From Clostridia bacterium (lineage in GTDB: Bacteria; Bacillota_A; Clostridia; Oscillospirales; CAG-272): a stretch of 7,100 bases of DNA. The notes beneath the pieces are model-generated. The model was given only the letters and a program-made list of their open reading frames with translations, was not told the DNA's origin and made no database searches. The position numbers and the translations under genes were made by a program. This document shows, piece after piece, positions 6,820 through 7,100 of this stretch; position 1 is the stretch's first letter, and each line of letters begins with the position of its first letter. The DNA is taken from the NCBI GenBank assembly GCA_017411885.1, contig JAFQPF010000009.1, positions 1-7,100 of the forward strand, given 5' to 3'.

Positions 6820-6991
6820 GCCCGGAGCCCGGGCGGGCAAAACGCGCGTGAAGTTTATGCAGATTATAAGTCCTAAGCCCATACCCCCAACATTGATAAA
6901 ATTTGTTGTAGGGGCGATTCACGAATCGCCCGCAGGCGAACAAATGCAGACCAAATCACCGCAGACAGCCGCATCCGACCCTTGTGGTCGG
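6820..6991. repeat. Modular repeat copy B
   Basis: Same order of parts as copy A: an AGC-loop hairpin GCCCGG-AGC-CCGGGC (6820-6834), a conserved core (6836-6908), a different interior (6909-6952), a conserved block (6953-6977) and a closing hairpin CCGACC-CTTGT-GGTCGG (6975-6991). The interior carries a strong hairpin with 9-base arms GGGCGATTC and GAATCGCCC around a two-base loop (6912-6931), plus an alternative CGCC-CGCA-GGCG (6927-6938). The core starts 181 bases after that of copy A. The blocks before the closing hairpins match at 21 of 25 positions. Confidence 0.8.
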
Positions 6992-7021
6992 TTCTCATCT
7001 TCAAATTTCGACGTAACAGAG

Positions 7022-7061
7022 CCTCCACCTGACGGGGGAGGTGGCAAAAACGCAGTTTTTG
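7022..7061. repeat. Paired-hairpin block
   Basis: The first hairpin (7022-7041) has CCTCC paired with GGAGG, an A-G mismatch, a CC/GG pair and a TGAC loop. An alternative pairing is CCACCT (7025-7030) with AGGTGG (7039-7044). The second hairpin is CAAAAAC-GCA-GTTTTTG (7045-7061), with seven perfect pairs. A purine-rich run (GACGGAGGGAGAG, 7061-7073) follows. I recall similar sequence recurring between genes in gut Clostridia, but could not verify this. Confidence 0.6.
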
Positions 7062-7100
7062 ACGGAGGGAGAGAAAAAACGAACAAGAAGCAAAGATGAA

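Larger units (their letters stand above)
6584..7100. repeat. Gene-free stretch built of hairpins and imperfect modular repeats upstream of hflX
   Basis: About 500 bases contain no credible gene on either strand. The content is two diverged copies of a roughly 180-base unit (6639-6817 and 6820-6991), an extra hairpin unit at 6609-6638, and a different paired-hairpin block at 7022-7061. The many G/C hairpins with two- to five-base loops and variable stems resemble the mobile, REP- or MITE-like intergenic repeats that I recall from gut Clostridia. That family assignment is from memory and unverified. No transposase and no clear sigma-A promoter for hflX could be seen inside it. Confidence 0.75.

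Noticed and set aside
6692..6943. Minus-strand 83-codon frame upstream of hflX
   Set aside because: It is composed of repeat core and hairpin sequence, has no ribosome site, and ends without any relation to a neighbouring gene.
6609..6991. CRISPR array
   Set aside because: Repeats are too few, unequal in length and internally structured, spacing is irregular, and there are no cas genes.
6815..7099. Plus-strand 94-codon frame at the right end
   Set aside because: It begins inside one hairpin stem and passes through five others. The composition changes with the repeat modules, and there is no ribosome site.
7063..7100. Possible start of a plus-strand gene: GGAGGGAG followed by an ATG at 7096
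   Set aside because: The purine-rich motif is about 25 bases from the ATG, too far for initiation, and is part of the repeat block. Only five bases of any frame would be visible.

Overview
The window reads like a chromosomal segment of an anaerobic, low-to-moderate GC Firmicute, most likely class Clostridia and perhaps a gut Oscillospirales/Ruminococcaceae-type lineage. The evidence is the sigma-A and primase sequences, the dgt-dnaG-rpoD gene order, the strong AGGAGG-type ribosome binding sites, the classical sigma-A promoter, and intergenic repeats of a style I associate from memory with gut Clostridia. The lineage call is an inference. Every gene I can support lies on the minus strand, so transcription runs from high to low coordinates.

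Layout in transcription order. Positions 7100-6584 hold no credible gene. This stretch is a dense array of short hairpins and two diverged copies of a roughly 180-base modular repeat. Next come hflX (6583-5282, ribosome-associated GTPase) and a YigZ/IMPACT-family gene (5291-4641), which overlap by 10 bases. A 96-base AT-rich gap with a long A/T inverted repeat separates them from a tight dgt-dnaG-rpoD cluster: a dGTPase-like HD phosphohydrolase (4544-3531), DNA primase (3509-1752, GTG start) and the primary sigma factor (1712-615). This is the clostridial form of the macromolecular-synthesis operon. After a 263-base intergenic stretch with a near-consensus sigma-A promoter comes the start of a secreted lipoprotein (351 to beyond position 1), probably an ABC-transporter solute-binding protein.

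Functionally, dgt-dnaG-rpoD links nucleotide-pool control, replication priming and housekeeping transcription. hflX-yigZ is a small translation-associated pair. The lipoprotein is an independent transport-related unit.

The core genes look ordinary and intact. The part worth a second look is 6600-7100. Hairpins sit at equivalent positions in repeat copies, keep their loop or flank, and change their stems in a compensatory way. Different hairpin modules are also exchanged between conserved flanks. I find no CRISPR, tRNA, rRNA, transposase or defence gene.
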